Below are positions 1 to 9,072 of a stretch of 64,000 nucleotides of DNA, piece after piece. The notes beneath the pieces are model-generated. The model was not told the DNA's origin. It did no database searches and saw only the letters and a list, made by a program, of their open reading frames with translations. Position 1 is the stretch's first letter, and every line of letters starts with the position of its first letter. Position numbers and translations under genes: made by a program. The DNA is from Gemmatimonadota bacterium (GTDB lineage Bacteria > Latescibacterota > UBA2968): assembly GCA_002727195.1 (NCBI GenBank), contig PBWH01000018.1, forward strand, positions 60,125 through 124,124, given 5' to 3'.

Positions 1-1178
1 AGAATCGTACGGACTAGGCGCAGCGCGAAATAGGGGACGCGGAACAAATAGCAGAGTCCTTTGACGAGCGTGTGATCGGCAAACCGCTTGCGGTATACCT
101 GAAGGTGGCGTCCCGCTTCGAGAGACTTGGACCGGGATTCGTTGCCCAGGAAGGCGAAGGTCACACGATCGAACAGACCGGGCGGCGCATAGTGATTCCA
201 GATGAACGATCCGACGCCAAGTCTGAGGAGCGAATCAGGCGAATCAGCAGGAAGACAGAGGAGCTGTGGGCCCTGTTTGGTATCAGCATCGGGCGGCTTC
301 CGGACCAGCAGCTCTATCCGCTTCGAAAGCGGGTTCGTCAAACGAAGCCATTCAATACCGCAGAGAATGCGTGCGATCCCAAACGCTCCAGCGAGGCTGA
401 GAATCCGCCGTTTCGGCGGGTTCGAACAGTCAGCAGGGTTCCGGATTTTTTCGATCGTCGGCCAGACAAACCGGCCCTTCATCCGCCTTAAGCGTGATCG
501 GATGCCCCAGACGGTCGTGTAGTTCAGGGAGTCGAAGAACGCTGTGTTGCCTCTGAAGCGACGCACATACCATCGTGCGACCGTTCTTGGAAGGAGCGGA
601 AGCCAGGGGAGTCCGTAATGGGCTTCACGCCTGAAGCTGGCGTAGTTGGGTGCGACGACCCAGAGAGCGCCGCCGGGTTTGAGCACGCGCCACGCTTCTG
701 CCAGCACGCGATCGATGTCCTGAACGTGTTCGAGGACGTTGTCCAGCAGGACGAGACCGAAGGATCCGTCCTGGTAGGGGAGGGACTCGCCAACGCCCTG
801 GAGAAACACGCTCGCATCTACCCCGGCCGCCTGCTTTCTCGACGCGGCGATGGCCAGCGGCTCCGAGTCAGGCTCGCAGCCGAAGCATCGCACACCGACG
901 GAGTCGCACAGAAGCGCGAACGTGCCGTATCCGGACCCGATCTCCAGGTAGGGGCCATCAGGCGCTTCGGCCAGGGCATTGTGGATCGATTCGTAGACGC
1001 TTCGCTTCGAGGCGAAGTCCATAGAGCTCGTGTAGTGCTCGCGAGTCAGGTCGCGGTCGTCGTCAAAAGCGAAGATGCCTTCGTAGACGGTCTTGACGAG
1101 CCGCGTCCACTGGTTGCGGATGACGTCATTATTTGCCCTGCGGTCGAGCTCTTCGAGCTTTTCGTTGTGGATACTCAA
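1..1178 (-). CDS. Methyltransferase fused to a second, glycosyltransferase-like domain (cut by window edge)
   Basis: The frame stays open from a TTG at 1178 to the window edge, so at least 392 residues are visible and the C-terminus is missing. Residues 78-85 (LEIGSGYG) are the SAM-binding motif I of a class I methyltransferase, followed by an acidic residue after strand 2 and by LLDNVLEHV and VLKPGG motifs typical of the Methyltransf_11 family. From about residue 255 a second region begins whose pattern (GLFDRVTFAFLGNE) resembles the N-terminal Rossmann part of a GT-B glycosyltransferase, so this is probably a methyltransferase-glycosyltransferase fusion. An in-frame TGA, which is the stop of the flippase gene, lies five codons before the TTG, and there is no ATG nearby. 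It probably modifies the surface glycan exported by the adjacent flippase. The methyltransferase call is firm and the second domain is tentative. Confidence 0.75.
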   Translation of the reverse strand, partial: MSIHNEKLEELDRRANNDVIRNQWTRLVKTVYEGIFAFDDDRDLTREHYTSSMDFASKRSVYESIHNALAEAPDGPYLEIGSGYGTFALLCDSVGVRCFGCEPDSEPLAIAASRKQAAGVDASVFLQGVGESLPYQDGSFGLVLLDNVLEHVQDIDRVLAEAWRVLKPGGALWVVAPNYASFRREAHYGLPWLPLLPRTVARWYVRRFRGNTAFFDSLNYTTVWGIRSRLRRMKGRFVWPTIEKIRNPADCSNPPKRRILSLAGAFGIARILCGIEWLRLTNPLSKRIELLVRKPPDADTKQGPQLLCLPADSPDSLLRLGVGSFIWNHYAPPGLFDRVTFAFLGNESRSKSLEAGRHLQVYRKRFADHTLVKGLCYLFRVPYFALRLVRTI

Positions 1179-1193
1179 ATCAGGTTCCGTGGT

Positions 1194-2675
1194 TCAGGTT
1201 GTTTCGAGCTTTGCTCGCATATCCGCCAGCGTGGGCATTCCCGACAACACGTAGAGTGAGCCGACATACGTGGCCCCGGCGATCGGTGCGATCAAGGCGC
1301 GATGCCACAGGTTGGCGGATACGAGTTCAAAGCAGAACGTCATGAAGGCAGCCGAGATCACCACCTTGAGCGCGAAACCCAGGTCGAACCGGAGCCGGAA
1401 GGCCGCTCTCGAAAGGACGATCGAAGTTCCGAACAGGACGCCAAACGAGAGGAGGGTGGCAATTGCTGCACCGGCAAGCGGGTAGACAGGAACTAAAATG
1501 ATGTTGAGGATCAAGTTTGTTCCTGCGCCGACAGCCGATTGAAGGACGATCCGCCCGGTCAGCCGGTTCAGCATCATCACCTCACCCCCATATCCCGCAA
1601 AGGCGTTCAGCAGCAGGCCAACTGCGACGAACGGTACGATCCACAAACTCGCCTGGGCGACTGCTCCCGTCGCCAGCAGAGACATCACAAGCGGACTCAA
1701 GCACGAGATGGCGACGACGACCGGCAGCCCAACTGCAAGCATAGCGTTTGCGCTACGTACCGCGAGGCTGCCGAATCGGTTCGTATCACCGGCCGACCAC
1801 AGCCTGGAAAAAGTCGGGGTGAAAGCGAAGAAGACCGCAGCGGTCAGGTGGTTGACCAGGATCGAGAGGTTGTAGTTAGCAGCGTAGATACCGACGACTT
1901 CCTGCGAGTGATAGATGCCGATGATGAGCCGATCAGAGAGGTTCGTCATCCAAGCCATCGCCTGCGGGAAGAGCAGGGGCAGCGAGAACGTCCAGAACGG
2001 CTTGAAACCCTCCCAGTCCGGTGCGGCAAACCCGAAGTGCCTAGTGAATTGCACTGTCAGCCAGATCGATCGCACGGCCTTGAATCCCACCAGGGCGATG
2101 AGAAGGGCGGTCAACTCCTGCCAATACAGCACAGCGGTGACGAGTACGATGGCGTTTAGCACCGTGAAGGCCATGTCCACAGAGACATACCGGCGATTTT
2201 CATCCCGGATTCGGTAGGACGTCATGAATAGTGAGACGAGCGCAGTGAACGTCGAAAGCAGCATAGCCAGATAGGGCAGTAGGGGATCTCCGAGTGCGTC
2301 TGCCCCCCAGACCGACAGACCCGCCGAGAGGATGCCAAGCCAGAATGCCGTCGAGCCCACAATGACGAGGACTGCGCAACTGTGGACGCGCGCTACGTGC
2401 GTCCGATCCTGCACTCCGGCGAGAAACCGCACCGTCGCAGAGGGCAGTGACCAGAGGACGACCCAGACAAGCAGCCCTGAAGCTGCGTTGACGGTGGCCA
2501 GACGGCCGTAGTCGTGCTCGCCCAACGTCTTGATCAGTACGGGCAGCGTGATCAGCGATGTCAGCTTGACCAGGATCTGACCGATGCCGAAAGCGCCGGA
2601 ATCCTTCAGATGGTCCAGAAAGCTTCGACCCTCACGGACGGTATCCGGGTGAGTCGCTGTGGCGGGCAGTGCCAT
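1194..2675 (-). CDS. Wzx-like polysaccharide flippase (MATE/RfbX superfamily)
   Basis: This 493-residue protein is almost entirely hydrophobic, with about 12-14 membrane segments. It has the layout of oligosaccharide flippases: an N-terminal stretch with GIGQILVKLTSLITLPVLI, a central LFPQAMAWMTNLSDRLIIG segment, and a NYNLSI segment about 30 residues later. Such proteins move undecaprenyl-linked oligosaccharide repeat units across the inner membrane. The ATG at 2675 has a CAGGA Shine-Dalgarno sequence about six bases upstream. The stop lies 15 bases before the TTG of the next methyltransferase gene, so the two are probably co-transcribed. Its place at the end of a glycan locus agrees with an export role. 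A specific substrate cannot be read from the sequence. Confidence 0.88.
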   Translation of the reverse strand: MALPATATHPDTVREGRSFLDHLKDSGAFGIGQILVKLTSLITLPVLIKTLGEHDYGRLATVNAASGLLVWVVLWSLPSATVRFLAGVQDRTHVARVHSCAVLVIVGSTAFWLGILSAGLSVWGADALGDPLLPYLAMLLSTFTALVSLFMTSYRIRDENRRYVSVDMAFTVLNAIVLVTAVLYWQELTALLIALVGFKAVRSIWLTVQFTRHFGFAAPDWEGFKPFWTFSLPLLFPQAMAWMTNLSDRLIIGIYHSQEVVGIYAANYNLSILVNHLTAAVFFAFTPTFSRLWSAGDTNRFGSLAVRSANAMLAVGLPVVVAISCLSPLVMSLLATGAVAQASLWIVPFVAVGLLLNAFAGYGGEVMMLNRLTGRIVLQSAVGAGTNLILNIILVPVYPLAGAAIATLLSFGVLFGTSIVLSRAAFRLRFDLGFALKVVISAAFMTFCFELVSANLWHRALIAPIAGATYVGSLYVLSGMPTLADMRAKLETT

Positions 2676-3127
2676 CCAATTCCTGAAACTGAGTTTGTGA
2701 GGTCGAACGAGGTCCCGCTGGGGGCGTTCGGCCGGATGTGTTCGCTAGTTCGGGTATCCGTGATCACACCGCTCGGTATGGGGTGGTGAGCGATGATTCC
2801 AAGCGATCGGGCGGGATGTGTTGCTCTCTTCTATCTATCGACGGATTCCCGGTTTGGATTACCCCCAAAGAGGAGAAAAGCAACTGCTATGCCTCGTCCA
2901 GGCCGAACTAGGGTAAAATTCGTAAGATTTTGTTTTGTAGTGGCTTACCTTAGTAGGGTAGGTCCAGTCGCCGCGTATTTGGCGAGGGGTGGATAGAAAA
3001 ATCTTCCCGGGAAGGTTCAAAGAGTCCTAGTCCGGTTGTACAGGGGAGATCGGAGAGCAAGAACGTGGGTGGTGCGAGGTCAACTCGTGAGGCGATACGG
3101 AGAAACCTGGGTGCTCAGGGGTGAGCG
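2676..3127. other. Intergenic region, 452 bp
   Basis: No convincing gene is present on either strand. The region contains an AT-rich stretch around 2915-2950 on the upstream side of the flippase gene. At 2997-3018 a short palindrome (CTTCCCGGGAAG) is followed on the minus strand by five T residues. It could be a weak terminator for the GT-C gene ending at 3128, but the stem is only about four base pairs. I could not identify a good sigma-70 promoter. Confidence 0.5.
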
Positions 3128-4486
3128 CTATTGCTGAATCGAAGCTCTTTGTGGAGAGGAAGCGATCTGTGTTCGTGTCCCAAGATGGTTTGTGGCCGTC
3201 TGCCACAGATGATACAGGCCGCAAGCCGCTAGGATCAGAAGTGCTGGCATGATCGCCTCTTTGAGCCGAGACATCGCGAAAACGACCGAGTGAACCAGGG
3301 CAAAATAGGAGATGTAGATCCCGAGTATGCTCCTGACCCATAGATCACGTGACAGGATCCATCCTGCAGCGGCCAGGGCAACCAGGACCATATACTGGGC
3401 CCAACTCAGATACCACACGAGGCCCTGCCCGTAGGCACCGGCTCGGGTGAAGTATTTCAAGAACTCCATCGCACACTTCTCGACGAACCGAAGCGGATAC
3501 CGGAGGACGATCTCCGTACCCATGCGCGAGAGGATACGGTCCTGATCGACTTCGTCGTGATTCGTCTGGACCTTAGCGATTGCCTGATCGATCTCCGGCC
3601 AAAGTTCGGCCGGTATCCTCCTTGGCCAATGTTCGTACCGAGTCAGGGGGTAGTGGGCTGTGAAGACGTTGTGGCCGCCGTAGGAGCCGTTCAGCAGGAA
3701 CTTTCCGTGTACGGTGTAGTTCCGGATGGTCCAGGGCGCAAGGGCGAGAACCGCTCCTGCGAAGATCGCGAGCAACTTAAGGCCCAGCCTGGGGTAGGGA
3801 ATGGGCGTGAGATAGTGTCTGAAAAAGTATAGGAGTAAGACGCAGCCCAACGCATAGAGAGGGAAGTAGGTCAGGACAATCCGGGTGAGCATGGCGGACG
3901 TCCATACGGCACCGCAGAGCAATCCTAGGGGCCAGATTCTGGCCGATTCCTGACGCTGTATCAGCGTGATCGTAAGTAGTGTGGCCAGACCCACCAGGAT
4001 CAGGAAGAAGAAGTCGGCGTAGAGGACGCTCGCGTAGTAATAAAGGGGGAGATAACTCAGTGAGAGTCCGACGGCGATCCAGCTCAATGACCGCTCTCTG
4101 AAGAGCCGCCAGGTGATTGCGAATATGATCAGGTTCAGAACGCCGAGCAGCACGTACTGAGCAACGACGACGTTGGCGGGGTCCCTCCCTGTCATGGCAT
4201 AGACGGCCGCAATGAATGTGGGATAGCCGTAGGCACGCCAGGAGCGGAACCCGAGGTCCGGCGGTTCTCCCCAGAAGTGCTCATCCAAGATCTGGTTGGC
4301 AATCTTGACGAATGTATGTGGGTCGCCGGGCTGAAGCGGGTCGACTTGCCAACTGGCGTTAAGGACGAGGCACCACGTCCACGAGAGTGCCAGGACCAGG
4401 ACGATATCCTTCAGGTACATATCGCTTGGGGTCCGGTGCCGGATTATGTCCACAAACTTGGGTGTATCAATAAGGGCGACTCGCAT
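3128..4486 (-). CDS. Multi-pass GT-C glycosyltransferase-like membrane protein
   Basis: This 452-residue protein has about ten membrane segments. An early acidic loop (PLQPGDPHTFVKIANQIL) and the motif LAPWTIRNY after the middle helices are typical of ArnT/PMT-like (GT39/GT83) polyprenyl-phosphate-sugar transferases. These enzymes transfer a sugar from a lipid carrier on the periplasmic side of the membrane. The ATG at 4486 has an AGGAG ribosome-binding site nine bases upstream. The gene stands alone between two long spacers of 450-550 bp, so it is probably a separate transcription unit. Family membership is judged from topology and the PWTIRNY motif. Substrate and acceptor are unknown. Confidence 0.75.
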   Translation of the reverse strand: MRVALIDTPKFVDIIRHRTPSDMYLKDIVLVLALSWTWCLVLNASWQVDPLQPGDPHTFVKIANQILDEHFWGEPPDLGFRSWRAYGYPTFIAAVYAMTGRDPANVVVAQYVLLGVLNLIIFAITWRLFRERSLSWIAVGLSLSYLPLYYYASVLYADFFFLILVGLATLLTITLIQRQESARIWPLGLLCGAVWTSAMLTRIVLTYFPLYALGCVLLLYFFRHYLTPIPYPRLGLKLLAIFAGAVLALAPWTIRNYTVHGKFLLNGSYGGHNVFTAHYPLTRYEHWPRRIPAELWPEIDQAIAKVQTNHDEVDQDRILSRMGTEIVLRYPLRFVEKCAMEFLKYFTRAGAYGQGLVWYLSWAQYMVLVALAAAGWILSRDLWVRSILGIYISYFALVHSVVFAMSRLKEAIMPALLILAACGLYHLWQTATNHLGTRTQIASSPQRASIQQ

Positions 4487-5032
4487 CGCATACTCTCCTG
4501 TTGTTCTCTAATCGCGTCTGGACCGTGAATCGCGTCGACGCATCTGTTCACAAACAGCGAAATCGTAGGCCGGATTGGCTCTGGAGTATCCGGGGTGCGA
4601 AAACTGCGGGATGGCATACCTGGGATGGAGATGAGGTCTCTGTTTCTACTATTGGCAGATGCACTGCAGCGCTTAGCACTATCCGCCGGTAAACGAGTTA
4701 GCAACTCCCGTACCCAAATCAGGCAATTGTCCTTGGCATTGTTTGTGAAGGGCTATGTCAAGTGTATCTGTATGTTAATAAACAATTTGAGATTTCGGGG
4801 CGATGTCTCCGTCGAGCCGCCACCAGTCCATTGACCGGAAGCCCTAGGAAGATCATTCTTCTGCTTGATCGTCCCCGACGCGGTTCAGGAAGTTCTTTCT
4901 TTACGGGATCGGCGCGGCGGGAACGTGGAATCCCTCGTCCACGGCTGTGGAGTTACCTGGAGCCTCTGGCAGGATATCGGTGTTCGTCTGACCTGACGGG
5001 GCCAGGTAAGGAGTCTATCGGTGTGATCACGC
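4487..5032. other. Intergenic region, about 546 bp
   Basis: I see no supported gene here. The AT-rich part at about 4740-4800 contains a TTGACA hexamer on the minus strand (4757-4762), but no acceptable -10 box lies 16-18 bases away. The right-hand part, 4885-5032, is the out-of-frame tail read by the methyltransferase pseudogene after its frameshift, so it is non-coding. Confidence 0.5.
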
Positions 5033-5613
5033 CTACGGAATACGGGCCCGAAGGATCTTGAAATCCAGCATCTGACCCGTTCCCACGACGATCTGGTGGG
5101 GATTGTACTCTGTGGGGATCGTCCAGGTTCGCAGCGGGGCTGGTCGGCCCTTCGATAGCGGACGACTACGTCTCCGGGGTGATCGTTCACCAGATCACAC
5201 AGATACAAGGCACCGCCAGGCCGGACGAGGCGGATCAGGTTCTGTAGGACGGGATCGGGGTCATCGAAAACGTCGATGGTCTCCAGACACGTGCATACAT
5301 CGAACTGTCGACCTTCCGTCTGGGTCAGGGCGGTGATCGAATCCTGGACGAACTCGACTCCCTCCACGTGTGTAAGAGCGAGACCTAGATCGACATCCGA
5401 GATTTCTATCCCCGTGCAATTCGAAACGGGCAGCTCGTTCTTTGCGTAGTGAAGGAACGCGTCAGCGGCACATCCGACGTCCACCAGGCTGAAGGGGCTC
5501 TCACGATCCGCTTTGATGACCTCGACCAAGGCCTTGAAGGACTCTTTCGGCTCTTCGTACTGCGTCAGGTTGTTTTAGTAAACCTTGCGGTAGTTCGCGG
5601 TTGAGATGCTCAC
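5033..5613 (-). pseudogene. Class I SAM methyltransferase, inactivated by a nonsense codon and a frameshift
   Basis: The natural start is a GTG at 5613 that overlaps the stop of the preceding gene (GTGA), giving MSISTANYRKVY before an in-frame TAA at 5575-5577. The frame then continues with NNLTQYEEPKESFKALVEVIK and the SAM motif LVDVGCAAD, followed by CLETIDVFDDPDPVLQNLIRLVRPGG. Near 5152-5155 one base is missing: the previous frame turns into arginine-rich nonsense, while the next frame restores a sensible C-terminus (LRTWTIPTEYNPHQIVVGTG) ending with TAG at 5033. An internal ATG at 5529 could still produce a truncated product. Two independent lesions argue for real decay. Sequencing error cannot be excluded without reads. 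Confidence 0.75.
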
Positions 5614-7544
5614 GGTGCTCCACCTCTTGTTCTGGTTAGTACTGATACCCGTTCGGGGGTGTCAGAGATGATCGTATTGTGTTCGGGGTCATCGGCCTTT
5701 GAGGAGACGAGGTCGGCCACGATCGAGGCCACCCGGTCCGCGCTGCCACCGTCGGTGTATCCGAACAGCTCTTCGACGAATCTGTTTCTGTTGTTCCACA
5801 GCCTGCTTCGCACTTCCGCATCGCCCAAAGCAGCTTCGACGTGAGATCGCATCTGGTCCGGTGTGGTGGCGTGAAGAAAGGCATCGAACTCTAGGTATTC
5901 CTGGTGGCCAAGGGCATAGAAGTCCGTGAAGACCGTGGGCTTGCCCACCAGGATGGCTTCGGTGATGGTCGTCGACCACTGGCTGACTACCACGTCGGTC
6001 TGATTGAGGGCTTCGGTCATTATTCGGCCCTCGTCGATGATTCCCGGACGTCCTGTTGCCTCGAGCATCTTGATCACGGGATCCGGGTCGTCCACGGGAT
6101 GCAGTCGGACGGTTGGATCACTGTTGGCCGGTAGGCTATCCAGGCACGTCTCGACGAAGTGCGCGACCTGCTGACCGCCCGATACAATTAGGACCCGTCT
6201 CGGGCGATCTAAGCCAACGGGAGGCATCCGGTCGACGTTTCGCAGATGATCGTGCCGCCAATTTCCCGTTCTGGCGACCGTCTCCAGCGGATAGTGGCCG
6301 GTTTCAGTGAGACAGCGCTCCGCTGCCTTACCCCAGACGCACGTCACGTCAGGGACGGTGAATGTAGCAACCCGGTGGTCGGCACTCGCGTCGACGTTCC
6401 GGTGGTTGTAGTCATAGTGTGAGTCCGTGATCAGTCCGTGCATCAGACCGACGGTGGGGATGGACCGCCTAATCGCTTCCACGATCAGAGCGCGCTGATA
6501 CGGCCCGGTCTCGTAGGTGGCCACAAGTGCGGACGGATTCACGGCGTCCAGCAGATCACGCGCCGCGACAAGCATCGCGGCACAGTGGGGGAGGGTCGTC
6601 ACAAAAGCCCTGCTCAACTCGTCGCGCAGTGGTGGGAGGAGTGAGACACCGTCGTGGCTGAGGTGTGCTGCGAGTTCGTCGCTTTCCCGTAGGCGCCGCC
6701 ATACCGAGTCGAAATGCACTCGTGCCTCGCGATACACCGAGTGGATACGACGGATCGACGTGTTCGCGTAGAACCCGACCCAGCGAGTGTCGTCGGGCGC
6801 GCTTCTACGTCGTTTCCGCAGGCTGTTTAATCCCTCCGACCTGGGATGATAAGGGCAATCGACCCCGACGAAGGCACTCCAGCCGCGTCGTCTCAACGCA
6901 GCTAGGATCGGTTCGCACTGCTCGTCCTGCATCCCTCCATCGCCGTCGGCGCGCCAGTTTCTGGCGACGGTGGAGAACAGGAGCCGATCGCCGATATCCG
7001 TTGACGGTCCCGGGAGCCCAAGCTTCAGGGCTTGATGTGCGGCGGCGACCGGGGCAATACGCCCCCAGAAATGCGCTCGGGGCTTGACCTCGTTCGACTT
7101 TGCCGGCGAGCCGATGCATTCCGACCGGATTCCGTGCGACTCGGCCACACTCCGCGCCACGTCTTGCCAGATGTGCTCGGTGTGGTCGTTGACCGACTGG
7201 TATCGGAGAAGGGTGGCCGGGTTTTCCGTGACGAGCTGGTTTACGGTGCCTGCCAGGCCAACAGCTCGGGCGAAGGTCGGCCAAAGGTAGGACGGGAGGA
7301 ACTGCCATAGTGACACGTCCTCCCAGATCATCCAGTCCGGGAGACATCGCCCCTCGACCGTTGCTTCCTGGAGGCGATTGAAGAGTTCGTTGGTGGTGTA
7401 GAGCTTCTGGTCGGGTTGCACTTGCTGCCACGGCCGGTTGCCCGACCGATAGCCGACGTCTACTGGCGTTGTGGACAGAGGCTGGTGACGTTCCGTTTTG
7501 CTCAGCCGGACGTCGAGGACACGATGGTCCCGGTGGGCAGACAT
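5610..7544 (-). CDS. Large surface-polysaccharide glycosyltransferase-like protein (GT-B type)
   Basis: This soluble protein has 644 residues. The C-terminal half has GT-B features: ATYETGPYQRALIVEAIRR, then PTVGLMHGLITDSHYDYNH near residue 390, and VVVSQWSTTITEAILVGKP near residue 550. The last is the usual glycine/serine-rich donor-site region in capsule and teichoic-acid-type transferases. The N-terminal third has no motif I recognise. Its TGA overlaps the GTG start of the methyltransferase pseudogene, and it starts three bases after the stop of the B12-radical SAM gene, so it belongs to the Pse operon. It may transfer the modified nonulosonate or a neighbouring sugar. The exact family is uncertain. 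Confidence 0.6.
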   Translation of the reverse strand: MSAHRDHRVLDVRLSKTERHQPLSTTPVDVGYRSGNRPWQQVQPDQKLYTTNELFNRLQEATVEGRCLPDWMIWEDVSLWQFLPSYLWPTFARAVGLAGTVNQLVTENPATLLRYQSVNDHTEHIWQDVARSVAESHGIRSECIGSPAKSNEVKPRAHFWGRIAPVAAAHQALKLGLPGPSTDIGDRLLFSTVARNWRADGDGGMQDEQCEPILAALRRRGWSAFVGVDCPYHPRSEGLNSLRKRRRSAPDDTRWVGFYANTSIRRIHSVYREARVHFDSVWRRLRESDELAAHLSHDGVSLLPPLRDELSRAFVTTLPHCAAMLVAARDLLDAVNPSALVATYETGPYQRALIVEAIRRSIPTVGLMHGLITDSHYDYNHRNVDASADHRVATFTVPDVTCVWGKAAERCLTETGHYPLETVARTGNWRHDHLRNVDRMPPVGLDRPRRVLIVSGGQQVAHFVETCLDSLPANSDPTVRLHPVDDPDPVIKMLEATGRPGIIDEGRIMTEALNQTDVVVSQWSTTITEAILVGKPTVFTDFYALGHQEYLEFDAFLHATTPDQMRSHVEAALGDAEVRSRLWNNRNRFVEELFGYTDGGSADRVASIVADLVSSKADDPEHNTIISDTPERVSVLTRTRGGAP

Positions 7545-7547
7545 CGT

Positions 7548-9062
7548 CTAGACCGACCCTGCGACCGCAGCGTAATTGAGGCTCTCGGTGGTGTTTCTGT
7601 TTGTGTTGACCTTGGCGTCCTGGCGGGTGTGCTTGTTCTCTCCTCCGGTTCGGATCAACCGGTCGGGGTCGAGCCCGAGCCCGAGACTCTTGTTGATCCT
7701 GTCCATCCACACTTTGACTTCACCGATCAAGACGTCATCCGGGATCTCGGTCATGTTGAGCACGAGGTCCTGCCGCTCCGTGATCTCCTCGAGGAACTGG
7801 TCCTGGTTGGTGATGTATCCGTTCTCGATTGCGTGATCCCACATGCCCGTCGAGGGGAGGGGGAGCAGGAAGCCCGCGCTCGGGTAAATGTCGTTGTCGA
7901 GGCAGAACTGCATCGTCTGACCGATCGTCTGGACGGTCTCCTGCGGGTATCCGATGACCAGGCTGGTGTTGCTGCGCAGTCCTACCGCGTTCAGGACTTT
8001 GATCTGCTCGGCGAAATACTCCGCTTCGACCCGCTTGTTCATGGCGTCCAGGATCTCGTCGTTGGCGGACTCGAGAGAGTATCCCATCACGAGGCCACCG
8101 GCCTCCACGAATTTTTCCGCCACCGCCTTCCGCTGCGCATACGGCACGTCGGAGACACCGAAGAGGTCTGATCGTATCGCGGCCGTCCAGTGGATGCCCA
8201 GGTCCGCCTCGATCAGCGCATCGGCTAGGCCCTCGGCCTGGGATAGCTTCGAAAAGCTCAGCTCATCCCAGAAGTTGATGTAGTTCGCCCCATACTTCTC
8301 CTGGTTGCGCCTCAGCTCACCCATGATTGACTCGACCGACCGGTGCCGATACGGATCGTTCCAGAACACATAGTGGCAGAAGGTGCATTTGTGTACGCAC
8401 CCTCGGGCGGTGTTGACGGGCATCACCACCGCCTCCTCCTGCGGGTAGAAGACGGTTTCGTGCGCGGTCGAGTTGCCAAGTTCCAGGTAGCGCTCGACGT
8501 CAAAGAGGTCCCAATCAGGAAAGGGCAGGTCGTCGATTTTCCGCACCGCTTTACGAAGCCCATTGTTCACGATGCTTCCGTCCTCCGCCCGAAAGACGAT
8601 CCCCTCAATCATCCCGGTCTCCCGGTCGGCTGCATCAGGCACGATGGCCGCGGGTGAAACGCCGGCGTGGAGACAGTCGAGCACTTCGACGATGGTGACG
8701 TCTCCTTCGCCCAACACGACGATGTCGGCCGGGGAGTTCTCGAGGAGCAGGTCTGGAATCGACGACCCCACCGAGTTGCCGACAATCACTTTGCAGTGCG
8801 GCTGGTGCTTCTTGACCGTATGGATGAACCACTTCGTCCACTTGTAGTGGGTGACGATGCAGCCGAAGGCAACGACGTCGTATCGGTGGGTCCGGACGTA
8901 TGCCTCAACGGTGGCGTCGTCCATCTGGTGAAGATCGATGTCGAGCAGGTCGAAGTCGTATCCTGCTTCCTTGATCGCGGTCGCCACGTAGCCCAGGCCG
9001 ACGGGCAGGTAGCGATGGGGCGCTTCATAGCGAAGGCACGGATTAACTAGTAGTATCTTCAT
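7548..9062 (-). CDS. B12-binding-domain radical SAM enzyme
   Basis: The likely start is the ATG at 9062 (MKILLVNPCLRYE), which has a GAGGAA ribosome-binding site. A longer reading to 9272 would run into the upstream gene. The 504-residue protein has an N-terminal Rossmann cobalamin-binding domain (about 1-140) including LPVGLGYVATAIKEAGYDFDLLDIDL and IVVLGEGD. A radical SAM domain follows, with a C-x3-C-x2-C cluster in ARGCVHKCTFCHYVFW. Such enzymes methylate unactivated carbon or phosphorus, or rearrange sugars, by radical chemistry. The gene is embedded in the Pse operon 10 bases after the TylF-like gene, so the substrate is probably a nucleotide sugar or glycan precursor. The DxHxxGxxxS cobalamin motif is not seen, as in many members of this class. 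Confidence 0.85.
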   Translation of the reverse strand: MKILLVNPCLRYEAPHRYLPVGLGYVATAIKEAGYDFDLLDIDLHQMDDATVEAYVRTHRYDVVAFGCIVTHYKWTKWFIHTVKKHQPHCKVIVGNSVGSSIPDLLLENSPADIVVLGEGDVTIVEVLDCLHAGVSPAAIVPDAADRETGMIEGIVFRAEDGSIVNNGLRKAVRKIDDLPFPDWDLFDVERYLELGNSTAHETVFYPQEEAVVMPVNTARGCVHKCTFCHYVFWNDPYRHRSVESIMGELRRNQEKYGANYINFWDELSFSKLSQAEGLADALIEADLGIHWTAAIRSDLFGVSDVPYAQRKAVAEKFVEAGGLVMGYSLESANDEILDAMNKRVEAEYFAEQIKVLNAVGLRSNTSLVIGYPQETVQTIGQTMQFCLDNDIYPSAGFLLPLPSTGMWDHAIENGYITNQDQFLEEITERQDLVLNMTEIPDDVLIGEVKVWMDRINKSLGLGLDPDRLIRTGGENKHTRQDAKVNTNRNTTESLNYAAVAGSV

Positions 9063-9072
9063 CGTAGATTCC

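Noticed and set aside
618-1259. Plus-strand frame antisense to the methyltransferase
   Set aside because: It mirrors the minus-strand protein, has no family motif, and the minus strand has clear SAM motifs.
2997-3018. Terminator after the GT-C gene
   Set aside because: The stem is only about four base pairs despite the T-run, so it is mentioned only within the spacer entry.
4734-4762. Promoter from a TTGACA on the minus strand at 4757
   Set aside because: No acceptable -10 box lies 16-18 bases away.
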